Source of the DNA: Fragilaria radians
Lineage: Eukaryota; Bacillariophyta; Fragilariophyceae; Fragilariales; Fragilariaceae
Reading direction: 5' to 3'
Length of the DNA: 44,815 nucleotides
NCBI GenBank assembly: GCA_900642245.1
Contig: CAAAJI010000028.1
Location: 89,395 to 134,209 of the forward strand
Below are positions 21,928 through 32,857 of the stretch, one piece after another (the first letter of the stretch is position 1; every line of letters begins with the position of its first letter). The notes below the pieces were generated by a model that saw only the letters and a list, made by a program, of their open reading frames with translations, made no database searches and was not told where the DNA came from. The position numbers and the translations under genes are program-made.

Positions 21928-23110
21928 AATATAAGTGATGTAAATATCTTTCATAATTGTTACATTCTACCATGGAAGCAATAGCAAGGTTGCAATTAGA
22001 ATATCATCAGCTTCTGCTCGAGAGATTACTCATTCGATTGCAGTCATTTCGGAATTTCACTCTTGTTTTGAAATAAACTTTGCTGTAACGTTTGGTTGGA
22101 GTTTCAAAAATCGTTATCAAAAATGTGTGAATGACGAGTAATTTGCCGTTGTGTAACATGATTCGTTTTAATGTGAACTGGTGGATTATGCCTTATCCAT
22201 ATCACTCTTGATCTTACCAATTTCAACACGTTAAATTTTTCGGGATTACCAAAGAGAAACCCAAATTTGGCGAAATCAGTGTGGTCAGGACCAAGAATGA
22301 GATCCAGGGTAAGTAATTTTAAAACCGTGTGCAAGCTCATTGCATAGCTATCAAAGCATGATTGAGCTGTTACAAGGATACAGAAAATAACGATGAAACT
22401 TGGCCTCTAATGGCTTAGAGGAAATTGTAAAGCCCGGTGCTTGAAAACTGGTGCGCGTAAAGAACATTTAGATCAAGCTTTTGATGAGGAGAAGTTAGTA
22501 AAGGAAATCCATCAACTGAAGATGAGTAGAAGGACTCTTATCAAAAGGTCCTTTGAGAATTGATGAGGCTGAAAGGATAATTTAATCCTGAAGCTTCCAG
22601 AATAAAGGATGATCCAAATCTAGAAGGGGGGCTCTCAGTAGATCACAAAGACAATGCATCAATTATTCTATTTCTTTCAAAAGTCAAGACTCTTCAATCA
22701 AGCATTTAGTCATCCCAAGTTGAGATAAAATGGAAAGACTCAGCTCATAAGGTGTGTAACACCAAAACATTGGATATGTCAAATAAACTTCAATGTGTAA
22801 ATTGTAAATGGAGATGAGCATTGTATTTCAAGTTAGATAGGTAATGTTAGGCGTATTGTCCAGCTCTGTGCTCGACCGTTAATGGATGACTCATCATTCC
22901 GTTACGTAAAATTAAAGTAAAGGTTGATGTGACGTAATCAGAGGATATTTTGGACTTCCGGAAAGCGCGTACAATGAAGTGGGAATCAGAATCAAAATAG
23001 ATTATCTCATACTCTTAATTATCTAGTGGTTTTCATTGATAATAACCTTGAGGTCTTATTCTAGGTGTAGGATAAGACTTTTTGTAGCATAATTAAAAGT
23101 ATAGTAATAC
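21928..23110. other. Spacer ahead of a decayed retroelement
   Basis: No intact gene. Around 22440-22720 the plus strand has partly open, lysine-rich protein-like frames broken by stops, possibly a further part of the retroelement. A TGTTAGGC string near 22846 is a candidate left end of a 5' LTR, but I could not match it convincingly to a 3' copy. Confidence 0.35.
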
Positions 23111-24864
23111 GAGTAACAGAAAAGTAAGGACAGGTATGTCGGCAACAAACCCAAAGGCAAATGATAAGAAGCTTCCAGGTGAAGCAAGGGACCGCGGGAA
23201 CGGCAGTCGGTACAAGAAAATGGGTGGAAACAACTCATACAGGAATCCAAGGTTTGGCAGTGAATGCGAGGATTTAAAAGATTGCATCTTTGACTGTGAA
23301 GATAACAAAAAAGCAGGAGCCTTTTGAAGTAAATATGAAAGTTGATAATCTATGCAGGAACAAAGCATGATCTGGGCACACAGATCATGACTGTGATAGA
23401 TGACATGATTTATGTGCAAATCGAGAAGCCTGAACCATATACGGGAGCGGATTCAATTGAGGTTAAGAAATATGAGTTGAGAATTGCAAAAAATTCAAAA
23501 ACCAAAAAAGGCTCGAAAGTGAATGCAAAAGGTATTATGCTGTGATACTAGGCCAGTGCACCAAGTACATGGTTGCAACGCTGAATAAGTATAGTGGATG
23601 CCATGCATAAATTATATTGCAGGTTTCAGACCAAGGAAATGTCCAACACTTAATTTTGTGATAAAGTCAACAATTTCATTGACATTATTGAACATTATGG
23701 AGGGTCACTTGGAGTGCATCAAAGGTAACTGAGGACTTGTTTGCTGAGCATACTTGTGATGTGTACAGATTCAAGAAGTTCAAAGTAGTGCCTGTTGAGT
23801 GAACAGGATTGGTACAAACCGTGTCCGAAAATGTACAGTTGTTTACTCCAAGACAAATTGAAATGGCTAAGCAGGCCAGAAGATTATATAAAATGGTCGG
23901 GCGTCTATCTTGTGATGATATTGTGGCTATTGTAAAAAAAATCTACTCCCGCATGCAAATGTAATGACAAAGGAAATATTAGGGGTTATGTAGAGAAAAT
24001 CTTCGGGAAAGAATTGGGAAGTTTGCAGGGTAACACAACTCGAAAGTGTCCGAAGGCAGTAATAACAGATTACGTTCAGGTTCCCCCGGACGTTTCAGAG
24101 TTGCGCCATGAAGTCATTCTTCTATCTGACATCATGTGGATTGCAATCAGTTAATTGGCGATGATGTGTCATCCATTAACGATGGAGCACAGAGCCGGAT
24201 GATACATACAACACACTCCTTCATGTTGTTATATATCATCCTTTTTTGCCATCAATTTCGCTCATGATAGTCTTTTTTAAATTAAGGAACTACTTTTACC
24301 GCTGGAAGCTTTAAAGGTTTTGGTCTTGTTGGCAGTCCGTTTGATCCATGTCCATGTAAAATTTAAGCCCTTTTGATTTGTGTTGATGACAATGATGCAT
24401 GCCTAAAATTGAGGTAGAAGAATTGAATAAAGGAGTCATTAACTCATTGAAGATCAATAAATTCTACAAATTCAGGACAAACTAGCTAACTAGTTAAGCT
24501 GCAAGATTGTTCAAGAAACAGTTAGCTGAAAGGACTAAGCAATATCGTTTGATTGAGTATTTGGAGAAGAAATTAGTGAAGGAGTTTGTCGTATGTACAG
24601 CTAGAATAATCCTAGAACCCCTTGATTTAAATTGTGACGCTTGCACATGAAGGTGAAGGGGGCAATCCATTAATGCCAAATATATCTTGGAATGATGCAG
24701 TATTTGATAAAGCCGCTTTCAATATGTTGAAAGTCAAAGGGCCAGAAAGGAGTCACTTTATCAATCATCAAAGTGGAATATGTTTCAATCTAAATGTCCG
24801 AAAGGAGATCAGCTTGGGGATCTCAGCGAAGCAATTTAAATCACTTAGAAAGGATGCGTCCTAA
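23111..24864 (+). pseudogene. Decayed Ty1/copia-type LTR retrotransposon
   Basis: Plus-strand blocks keep the order expected of diatom copia elements. 23136-23327 holds a gag start with FGSECEDLKDCIFDCEDNKKA, resembling the F.G...DLKG.IFDCSDSRQAD block frequent in these elements. 23357-23545 continues gag (KPEPYTGADSIEVKKYELRI). At about 23818-24110 a pol segment reads NVQLFTPRQIEMAKQARRLYKMVG, then IFGKELGSLQGNTTR and AVITDYVQVP, a run found ahead of the copia integrase core. Many stops and frameshifts interrupt it. The 76-codon frame at 24634-24864 lies in the same stretch but is not clearly retroviral-like. Reverse transcriptase and matching LTRs were not recognised, so the copy is truncated and dead. 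Confidence 0.7.
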
Positions 24865-25367
24865 CCAGAGGTATTTTCAATAGGTATTACTTTTTTCTGA
24901 TAGAAATCGAGGTCATTTAAAAAAGAAGGTGTGGGAAGATATCACCATAGGATCTCATTAATGAATCATGTTAGCGGATTGCTAATGATTAATTTATTTT
25001 AAAGGCATCTAGTTTTTACTTATTTGATCTATAGCATAAAATATCCATTCAAAATGCAATGGATCTTTTTTGGAATACCTTGTTGATAAGTGTATTACTT
25101 ATTTCGCTTGTGTGTTTTATCCATCTCTTTCATTTCAACGTTTGATGAACACTTGATCGTTTCTTAATCATTAAATCATACTTAACGTGATACGGTGTCT
25201 GTCTCTTTTCTTAATCGAAAGAAACATTTGACAGTAAACTTAACATTATCTCACTTACTCGACCTCTACAAACACTCCAGTACTATAGGAATAGGAATCC
25301 TAAACAAAAAGTTAAAGGTCTCTTGACACGTTTCTAGCCACAAAAAATTGTCGAAATTAGGTTTTCA
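24865..25367. other. Spacer and UMP synthase promoter region
   Basis: Roughly 500 bp between the dead retroelement and UMP synthase. A TGTTAGCG string near 24969 could be an LTR edge, but nothing firm is seen. The 100 bp before ATG 25368 should include the transcription start. Confidence 0.35.
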
Positions 25368-27464
25368 ATGAGTAGGATACTTGCACACCTCAGAGTGAAT
25401 TATTTTCTTCTGTTAACTTTGATTACTCGGCAAACTTACATATCATCCATAGGAAGCGTTCCGAAAGCAATGAGTTTCTTTGAAAAGCTCAGTGCTCGTG
25501 TAGAGTCTGTTAATTCGCTGTTGTGTGTTGGTTTGGATCCACACGAATCGGAGCTTTTCCCTCAAGGAATATCACCGGATACATCTGAGACTGAGAAAAG
25601 CGAGGCGGCATTCAAGTTCTGTACCAGGCTAATTCGCACCACAGGTAAGCCTTCAGGTTCCTCTTCATTGTCTACATTTTTTATTGAAATAACCCATCAA
25701 TTGACTGAAGATTTGTAACTGCCTTTTTTATCTACAAGCCCCTTACGCTGCTTGCTATAAGCCGAACGCTGCCTTTTTTGAGGCGATTGGACCTAATCTT
25801 GGAGCTCCCACATTGGTTCGAGTATTAAAAGAAATACCCTCGGAGATTCCTATTCTTCTAGACGTTAAACGTGGTGATATCGGATCCACAGCGTCTGCTT
25901 ATGCGGATGCTTGCTATGACATAGGAGCTGATGCAGTCACATTGAGTCCCCTAATGGGTTGGGACTCTGTGGCCCCTTTTGTTACCGGAAAATACGCCGA
26001 CAAGGGGGCTTTCTTACTTTGCAAAACATCAAATCCTGGGTCAAACGACTTGTTAACTCTATCGCTTTCATCACAACAAACCCTCTATGAAAAAATTGCT
26101 CAACTATCTAATGTATGGAGTGCTCAAAATGGAGCAGCTTTGGGCCTAGTGGTGGGAGCCACAGATCCCGAGGCCTTGCGACTCGCACGAAGGGCAGCTG
26201 GTGATGACGTTTGGATTTTAGCCCCGGGAGTCGGTGCACAAGGTGGAGACCTTATTCAAGCATGTCAAGCCGGTTTCAATTCCAAAGGTAAAGGACTCCT
26301 AATTCCAGTATCTCGTGGGATATCTCAAGCATCAGACCCCTCAGCTGCAGCTAAAGAGTTGCGAGATATGATATATGACGCGTCTCGAAATCATGAAACG
26401 TACCTTGGCGGAGAGTGCCATCTAAATGCTTCAGGGAATAACACTGATATTCAATTGTACCAAAAAGAGTTCATAGAATTTAGCTTAGCAGAGGGTGTTC
26501 TCAAGTTTGGTGAATTTATACTAAAGAGTGGTCGGACTTCTCCTTACTTCTTTAATGCAGGGTTATTTTCGACGGGAGCTGCATTGCATAAGCTCGGAAA
26601 GGCCTATGCAGCAGCCATCATGTCGTCTCAGAAATTGTAAGTCTTATTGCGTCGATCTAAGTTTGTGCGTAAATTGTTTTAGGGAATGATTAATATTCCA
26701 CTTGGTCCGTGTTATTGATCCGCCCCCACGTGAGTGGCGATGAACTTACTTTAAGTGGTATGACCCTTGGGCGTGTGTTTTAAGGCATCGACATCGATGA
26801 TGAGTTTTTTGGTCTTCTTTCTCCTTATCCCTTAACGGGGAGATGCCGGTCAACTAAAGTTGCTGATTCGTCATTCTTGCACTGAGATGTCAATGCCTTT
26901 ATCACACTGAATGCCTTGAACTAGGCAAAAACCATCAAAAAATACAACTAACTTACTTCTCTTCCATATAGAGTTCGAGATGGGAATGTGACTTTTGATA
27001 TTATTTTTGGTCCGGCATACAAGGGAATCTCTTTAGGCGCGGTTGTTGCTGCTGCGTTATATAGTGAGTTTGGCTTGAATTTAGGCTTTGCCTATAACAG
27101 AAAGGAAGCTAAAGACCATGGTGAAGGAGGAGTTTTGGTGGGAGCTAGTTTGGAGGAAAAGAGAGTCTTAATAATTGATGATGTGATAACAGCTGGGACA
27201 GCGATTCGTGAGTCATATGATTTGCTAGTTAGTATCAAAGCCAAAGTTATGGGTGTGATCATTGCCTTGGATAGAGCTGAAAAGAGATCTTTGGATGATC
27301 CTGTTTCTGCTGTTCAAGCGGTTGAAAGAGATTTATCGGTTCCTGTGGAATCAATCGTCAGCCTTCCGCAGTTACAGTCATTTTTGGAAAATAATCCAAA
27401 TTATGGAGACGAAATTTTGATACAAGTCTCCAATTATAGGGAGCAGTATGGTGTAGAAATATGA
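25368..27464 (+). CDS. UMP synthase, OMPDC-OPRT order, two introns
   Basis: Joining 25368-25644, 25739-26636 and 26972-27464 gives a continuous 555-aa frame; both introns (94 and 335 bp) have GT-AG ends. The enzyme makes orotidine 5'-phosphate from orotate and PRPP, then decarboxylates it to UMP. The N-terminal half is a decarboxylase: LLCVGLDPHE (51-60), CYKPNAAFFE spanning exon 2, and catalytic DVKRGD with Asp134, Lys136 and Asp139. The C-terminal half is the phosphoribosyltransferase: FGEFILKSGRTSPYF near 350 and the PRPP motif VLIIDDVITAGTA (457-469). Animal and plant UMPS have the opposite order; this order is known from stramenopiles and kinetoplastids. An extra 34-residue leader with a hydrophobic run (YFLLLTLI) precedes the usual start MSFFEKL and may be a targeting signal. 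Intron 2 carries a snoRNA. Confidence 0.95.
26784..26897 (+). ncRNA. Intronic box C/D snoRNA with U6 and 25S guides
   Basis: The RNA lies within UMP synthase intron 2. Box C (ATGATGA) is at 26797-26803 and box D (CTGA) at 26882-26885. The flanks 26784-26795 and 26886-26897 pair over 12 positions with one C-A mismatch, bringing C and D together as the C/D core requires. Box D is 86 nt from the 3' splice site, a typical spacing for intron-processed snoRNAs. The guide next to box D (26870-26880) pairs with the conserved U6 segment GCAAGGAUGAC (11 bp, one G-U); its fifth nucleotide upstream of box D faces the equivalent of human A70. A second guide (26811-26824) pairs with 25S/28S GGGGAAAGAAGACC (14 bp, one G-U). 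Boxes D' and C' are not canonical; CTCC at 26821, TTAT at 26825 and GAGATGC near 26840 are weak candidates. Targets are recalled from general knowledge. Confidence 0.82.
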
Positions 27465-29697
27465 GTTGTAGATAGATTGAAGTGAGACTACTTCTGGACA
27501 GTGTCAGATTATAGCCAAAAGGGATATCTTCCATATGTTATAATATCTTGAAAGATAATATGTAGCCGATTATGTTACCTTGAACTAGCTATTTTTAGAT
27601 TGCAAATATTGGTTTGAAGTTCTGGTTTGAAATCCTGAATTTATTCGTGTGCAGTCTGTAGTAAACCTTGTCTATTACGGTTAGTAAAACTTATCGACTC
27701 TGATAGCTCGACTGGAAACTTGCTCATACAAGAATTATCCATTGTATCTTGATTTCATGTAGAAATGTCAAGCATTGTCAGTGGTAGAATTGATATTTTT
27801 AGATGAAAGATGGTTTTATCAATTTACTGGCTGTTCCGTTGAAAGTCGTAACTCAATAGTAGTGGCAATAACAGCAAAGCTGTTGATTTACTTGCTATTG
27901 TGGTATATATGCTTTGAACGAAAAAAATAAGTGGTTTAATGAAATTAGAATAGCTTTTCCTAAGCTAATTGTACACTATTTCATAATATAAACATTCGTA
28001 AAATTACGATAATACGATGGTTGTGAATTACTTTTCAAACTTTTTTGAACTGAGATACCAGTTCAAAATATATAAGTAGACCACTACCACAATCAGAATC
28101 AAGATAAATGTCTATTAGAAAAGGATTACTTCCTTTCAATGACTTGTTAATGACAGCTCAAAAATTACTAATTTACTAATGAGCAAGCGACAGTAAACCA
28201 TGATTGAGCGAGCAATAGATTGCCTAACAGCGGCAATAACCCATGATAAGAAATAGCCCATGAATTCAAATAATCAATGGCGATCAATGCGTAGAGGATT
28301 TACTAACATATATCTACCTTTTCATATTCTCTTCACAGGAGATTAAAAGCACAGCCTCAACACAACATCGCATCAGCTATAGTCATGCAGGAACTCAATC
28401 ATTCGATGAATGGGATTCAAATTTATTCTAGGAGAACAATTCTTTTGCGGAGGTGCTATCCCATTTAGATATCAATGATATTTTAAATGCTGACAAAAAC
28501 ACTTAGAGACCGGATGATATATCTGACTTATATATCCCAATTACTAATTTGAGACTGCAATGAATTCAGTAAATCTAGAAGTCATCAAGATTTGCGGCAA
28601 AGCATATCATTTTTGATGAACTCTGAATAGAGCAACATGATCATACCGCTTGTTGATGCAAAAACCAAAAAAACAAGTTAGAAATTTTATTCAATGGACA
28701 CCAAAGGTGCATGAAACCCTTTCTTAATTATTTCTAAGATTGAAAAGTCAGAAGCCATATTTATTAGGAACATACGAAACTTAGAGAAGATTTATTTCCA
28801 GTCTTCCAGGGATAATCCTCTTGAGTAGCTCACCCAGCTTATCTTTTTCTGAAAAGAGTTTCAAAATATTTCTTGCTTCTTGATTCTTTTTTAAAGTAAA
28901 AAGATGTGAGTATTTTTCAAGGAGAGTTCCTACTCCGTTTTGCATGTGGCATTACTTACATGAATCTAACTTTTTTTGTATTTTCTAGGAATATTTCTAT
29001 TGTAACCAGGACAACCATGTGTTGTATGAGTGATAATGGACAAGGTCAAAAAGGGTTTTTTGTTGCAACTATATTATTCTAGTTTCATTGTATTGTTGTG
29101 TAGTGCAGATCCAATATCCCACCCTCCTCGAAATGACTCTTCCTCATTGCACGGCATCATTTTTCTGATTTAAAACTTTCTTCAATTAACTTCCATCATT
29201 GTCCTCTAAGCAATTTAAACACGTCTTTCTATTTTATTTCGGATGATTTTTGATTGAATACCATTTTGCGAGAAAATGGCTCTCTGATTATGCATGGAGA
29301 CTGGAGTGATTCTCAGCTCCATAACTTATCACATGAATTTGATATATCGACAGTCATTTGTTAGGTAACAACCATGAGGTTTGAGTACACAACGAGATTT
29401 ATGGATAAAGCTCAACATATTTGCAATGTCTATCAAGTTTTTCTCTCGATACTATAATACACAAACCTAAATCGGAATGAGCTATTGAAAACTTTCACGA
29501 TAATAGGAGAAACGATATGAGAATCAAATTTGGTAATATCCAAGATTTCTAAACACTTTTCACTACACTTTCCAGAGGGCGTTATTCTTCGATACAGCAT
29601 ATATAGGCAATCTCGCATAAACACCACTCCTAATCCACATCGAAAGTATGATACAAACTTAGGTTACTATAGCCATTTCCGCATGTTGTTCCCAATA
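27465..29697. other. Spacer, no gene recognised
   Basis: 2.2 kb of AT-rich DNA with only short broken frames. A partly protein-like stretch at about 28340-28550 has several stops and no recognisable family; it could be an old element. No structured RNA was identified. Confidence 0.4.
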
Positions 29698-30300
29698 TCA
29701 CGAAACATGAGAGCTTCTTCCAAGTGAGGAGTCTAAAGATGGTGCTTCTTCAGAAACTAAGTGTTGACAATGTACTGGATGAACCAATTCCCCGGATAAA
29801 GAGCAAATATACATGCCTTCGTCTTCAGTTACACTACGCCAGTTCCAACCTTCTGCGGCGAACTCAAGTGCATTGCGTTGAGCGTTTTGTTGCAGTTCAT
29901 GGCGATTGCTCCAAATTCGAGATTTGATACGTTCAGAATATTCATTCCGCATAGGGATTGGGATTACTGACACTTCATCTACAAACGAAATTCGAGTCTC
30001 TTTCTTTAGTGTCGTTGAATTCTCGGGTCCCTTCTTTAGAGGTTCACGACGAGGAGAGATTCCACCAAGTGGATCACGAGTAGCGGAACCATCCGGAGGA
30101 CTGGCCTTGATTGTTCCTCCGACACCCATTCCACGTAAAATTCTCATGCGTCTGTTCTGCGCTGCTGTCGCTGGCACTGTCGAAGTTGCTCGACTATCAT
30201 GAATACCGAGCTTATTCAAGAGTCGCGATCGGATCTGATCTTCGTGTGTTAAGTTGGCTTGAGTAGGCGGGACCGAAAGCAGTAGCTTGCTCATTGTCAT
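29698..30300 (-). CDS. Small conserved protein with possible PP1-docking RVxF motif
   Basis: The product is 200 aa from ATG 30298-30300; a second ATG two codons later (30292-30294) is an alternative, and the longer frame starts only at a TTG. The first 100 residues are basic, Ser/Pro-rich and probably disordered. The second part is compact: KKETRISFVDEVSVIPIP, then an aromatic/basic helix (YSERIKSRIWSN), then EFAAEGWNWRSVTEDEGMYIC and GELVHPVH. RISF (103-106) fits the protein phosphatase 1 docking consensus [RK]-[VI]-x-[FW]. The second part has the feel of a widespread algal family, but I cannot name one. The PP1 link is inference from a short motif. Confidence 0.75.
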   Translation of the reverse strand: MTMSKLLLSVPPTQANLTHEDQIRSRLLNKLGIHDSRATSTVPATAAQNRRMRILRGMGVGGTIKASPPDGSATRDPLGGISPRREPLKKGPENSTTLKKETRISFVDEVSVIPIPMRNEYSERIKSRIWSNRHELQQNAQRNALEFAAEGWNWRSVTEDEGMYICSLSGELVHPVHCQHLVSEEAPSLDSSLGRSSHVS

Positions 30301-31162
30301 TGCCTTAGAACAGATAGTGACTGAAAGAGTATTTGTTGTATGATCGAAATACAATTATTTGCCTTCAACACTGCAAACGTAAATGACACGTTCAGTTTCA
30401 AACATACTACGCTCTACACATTTCATTTCAAGCTGTCAAAGACGTTCGTGTCTATAGAGTTCGTAAATGCTAAAAAATTCATCCATGACTTCGGAGAAAT
30501 CGCCACCAAGGTTTAAAGTTCTGTTCGAAACTTCGGAACTTTTGCGTCACAATAACATACAATTCAAAACCTCTGTCGAGAACAATGTTGCGTCAGTCCA
30601 ATTTGAGCCAATCATAGTCCTCCGTTTGGGAATATAGAATCGACATTATAATAAACAGGAAGTCCAGTTTTTAAATGGCTTATATATGTTTTTTTTAGTT
30701 TCTCAACGCTAACAAATTCTAGGGCAGAAATAGGTACGGCGCACTCCCTCCCTTTTTTTAGTTTCCGTAATGTAGCCATTATAGCACATAAAGTTCGTCA
30801 CTTGGTGATGCATGGACCGATACGAGTCAAGTGATAAATACTGAGCTCCTACTAGGTCATTTCTCTTTCTTTACCCTAAAGGGTGGGGCGAAACACAGTT
30901 TTGTAGTAAATTCTAAAGATAAATTATTGCTGCATGGTCACTCTTCTTTACTTTTATTTTATTCCATTCAAAATGCACTTCCCTGCCTTGTCATACCTTA
31001 GTGCAGAAGGAATGAATCCTAATCATGACGCTTCACTGGTGAATCCAAATTGAGACTTGTGATATGACAGTTTCATTCTGCTTGCTAGTTCTCCTTCTTA
31101 GCTCATGTGACTCAACCTCTTTTTTGTTAGAAAGTCACGCTTTCACTTTCCCACAGTGACTA

Positions 31163-31184
31163 ATATATATATATATATATATAT
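31163..31184. repeat. (AT)11 microsatellite
   Basis: A pure AT dinucleotide run of 22 bp, likely length-polymorphic. It sits in the spacer downstream of the lactate dehydrogenase gene. Confidence 0.95.
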
Positions 31185-31206
31185 TACGAAATATCTTTCA
31201 CCAGGT

Positions 31207-31252
31207 CCAGGACTTTACATGATGACCGTCAATTTTGGGTAAAGTTTCCTGG
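31207..31252. repeat. Imperfect inverted repeat (hairpin)
   Basis: CCAGGACTTTAC at 31207-31218 and GTAAAGTTTCCTGG at 31239-31252 pair as a 12-bp stem with a 2-nt bulge around a 20-nt loop. It lies about 340 bp beyond the 3' end of the lactate dehydrogenase gene; no function is evident. Confidence 0.6.
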
Positions 31253-31596
31253 TCATACCTTTCATCGTTCACATTTAATTTTAAAATGGTTTTGTCCATT
31301 CTGATTTCATAAAATTCTGCACATTGTCATTATTATATAATCGATAACTATATGTTTCTTTGGATTGCAAGCAACAATCAACGTAGTTATATCCGGAATC
31401 TTAGGTCGTCTAAGAAAATCACTTTCAAGAATGCTAGATGATTTTTAAGTCTTTTTAATCTACGTTAAGTTGATAATTAGTGACTAGGTTTTGAGGTTCG
31501 ATAATGAATGTCTTGATTCTAAGATAGGTTACTTGATATACTCCATGAATTTTCAGAATCTCTCATCATTTTTCCTTGAGACCAAAATGTAATTAA

Positions 31597-32857
31597 CTAA
31601 ACGAAATCCCAAAATCCTCTCTGAACATCCCATACAGCTTCTGCTGATTTTAGAAAGCAATCGATCTCATACTGCGTAAGAGGCATATCAATGACACGTC
31701 TGACACCATGAGCTCCAGCTGAACATGGCATTGACAGAAAGACATCTTCCGTAATACCATGAAATCCTCGAACACAGATAGATAGTGGCATGATTTGGTG
31801 TGTGTCATTCAGTACAGCCTTACCAATGTAGGCTCCTGTGAGTCCCACAGCCCAATTGGTGCAACCCTTTTTGGCGATGACATCACCGGCGGACTCCACC
31901 ACCTCGCGATGCATTGCCTTAAACATATCGTCCGGTTCGTCCATTCCCTTCGGTAAGACTCGGACTCCACCGATTTGTACAGATGACCAGACTGCAACAC
32001 TGGAATCACCGTGTTCACCAATGACGTAACCAGATACTGATTGTGTATCGATATTAAGGTTCTGAGCAAGGAGAGATCGGAGGCGACTTGAATCCAAACA
32101 CGTGCCAGAACCAAAGATCCTTCCGGGGGGTATTGACGGTCCAGCAATCTTGGCTGCAACAGCTGCCATAATGTCACAAGGATTTGAAACGACGCAAATG
32201 GCAGCGTCTGGAGAATGCTCCAAGACACGAGGTATGATGGATTTCATGATTTGTATATTCCGTTCCAAAAGTGACAGTCTCGACTCTCCCGGTTTCTGTG
32301 CAACTCCTGCTGTAATTATCACTAAATGAGACTTGGCACTGATGGAATATTTGGTATCAGAAAGTATCCGTACATTCTGATGGAAAGCAGATCCCTGGGC
32401 CAAATCTTTGGCTTCTCCGAGTAGCTTGTCTGCATTCATATCCACAAGGGCAATCGTGCCAGCAACTGTTTGATTGAGCATAGCATACTGGTAGGAGAGA
32501 AGAAAGTAGTAGAATCAGTTATCGTATCAAAATGAGATGATGATGAAGACGATACGAAAGATAGCAATTTTCATGTAAGCTTCACATGTTTATTTCTTAA
32601 ATGGTAAATTTCTAGATCAAACTTACCGCAATAGCCATGCCCACTTGACCACATCCAACCACTGTAACCTTTTTGTGCTCATGTCCTGTCTGGTCGAGAT
32701 CTCTAGGAACAATGGGGAGGCCTGATGTGTAGGATGATGGCTCTCTAGAATGTGCCAATCGAAGTTCCATCAATTTATCCTTGAAACTAAAGAATCTTAA
32801 TTGAGTGAGACTTCGTGGAGCAATGCGTCGCACCGACAATGATCGAGTCAATATCAT
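31597..32857 (-). CDS. L-lactate dehydrogenase, one intron, predicted mitochondrial
   Basis: Exons 32627-32857 and 31597-32487 (intron 139 bp, GT-AG on the minus strand) give 373 aa. The enzyme interconverts pyruvate and L-lactate with NADH. The NAD motif VVGCGQVG (66-73) is followed by Asp93 at the end of strand 2. The specificity loop AGVAQKPGESR has Gln141 at the position (102 in the classical numbering) where lactate dehydrogenases have Gln and malate dehydrogenases Arg. Asp209 and Arg212 (LDSSRLR) and catalytic His236 (GEHGDSS) are present, as is the EDVFLSMPC segment typical of lactate dehydrogenases. The first ~25 residues are rich in Arg, Ser and Leu with no acidic residue, as in mitochondrial presequences. 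Splicing joins GMAIA to YAMLNQ in the correct fold context. Confidence 0.93.

Larger units (their letters stand above)
30301..31596. other. Spacer with AT microsatellite and hairpin
   Basis: 1.3 kb without a gene. The right part (beyond 31163) carries an (AT)11 run and, just after it, an inverted repeat at 31207-31252, listed separately. The left ~150 bp probably include the promoter of the gene at 29698. Confidence 0.5.

Noticed and set aside
26904..26913. A second CTGA further downstream in UMP synthase intron 2, with ATGCCTT that can also pair with AAGGCAT at 26782-26788
   Set aside because: Using it would leave box C separated from the stem by several bases; the CTGA at 26882 gives the proper C/D geometry.
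32488..32626. GATGATGATGAAG and a 7-bp hairpin in the lactate dehydrogenase intron
   Set aside because: The box-C-like string is on the strand opposite to transcription and no paired box D with terminal stem is present.
31597..32857. Malate dehydrogenase as the identity of the NAD enzyme
   Set aside because: The specificity loop has Gln where malate dehydrogenases have Arg, and the C-terminal blocks match lactate dehydrogenases.
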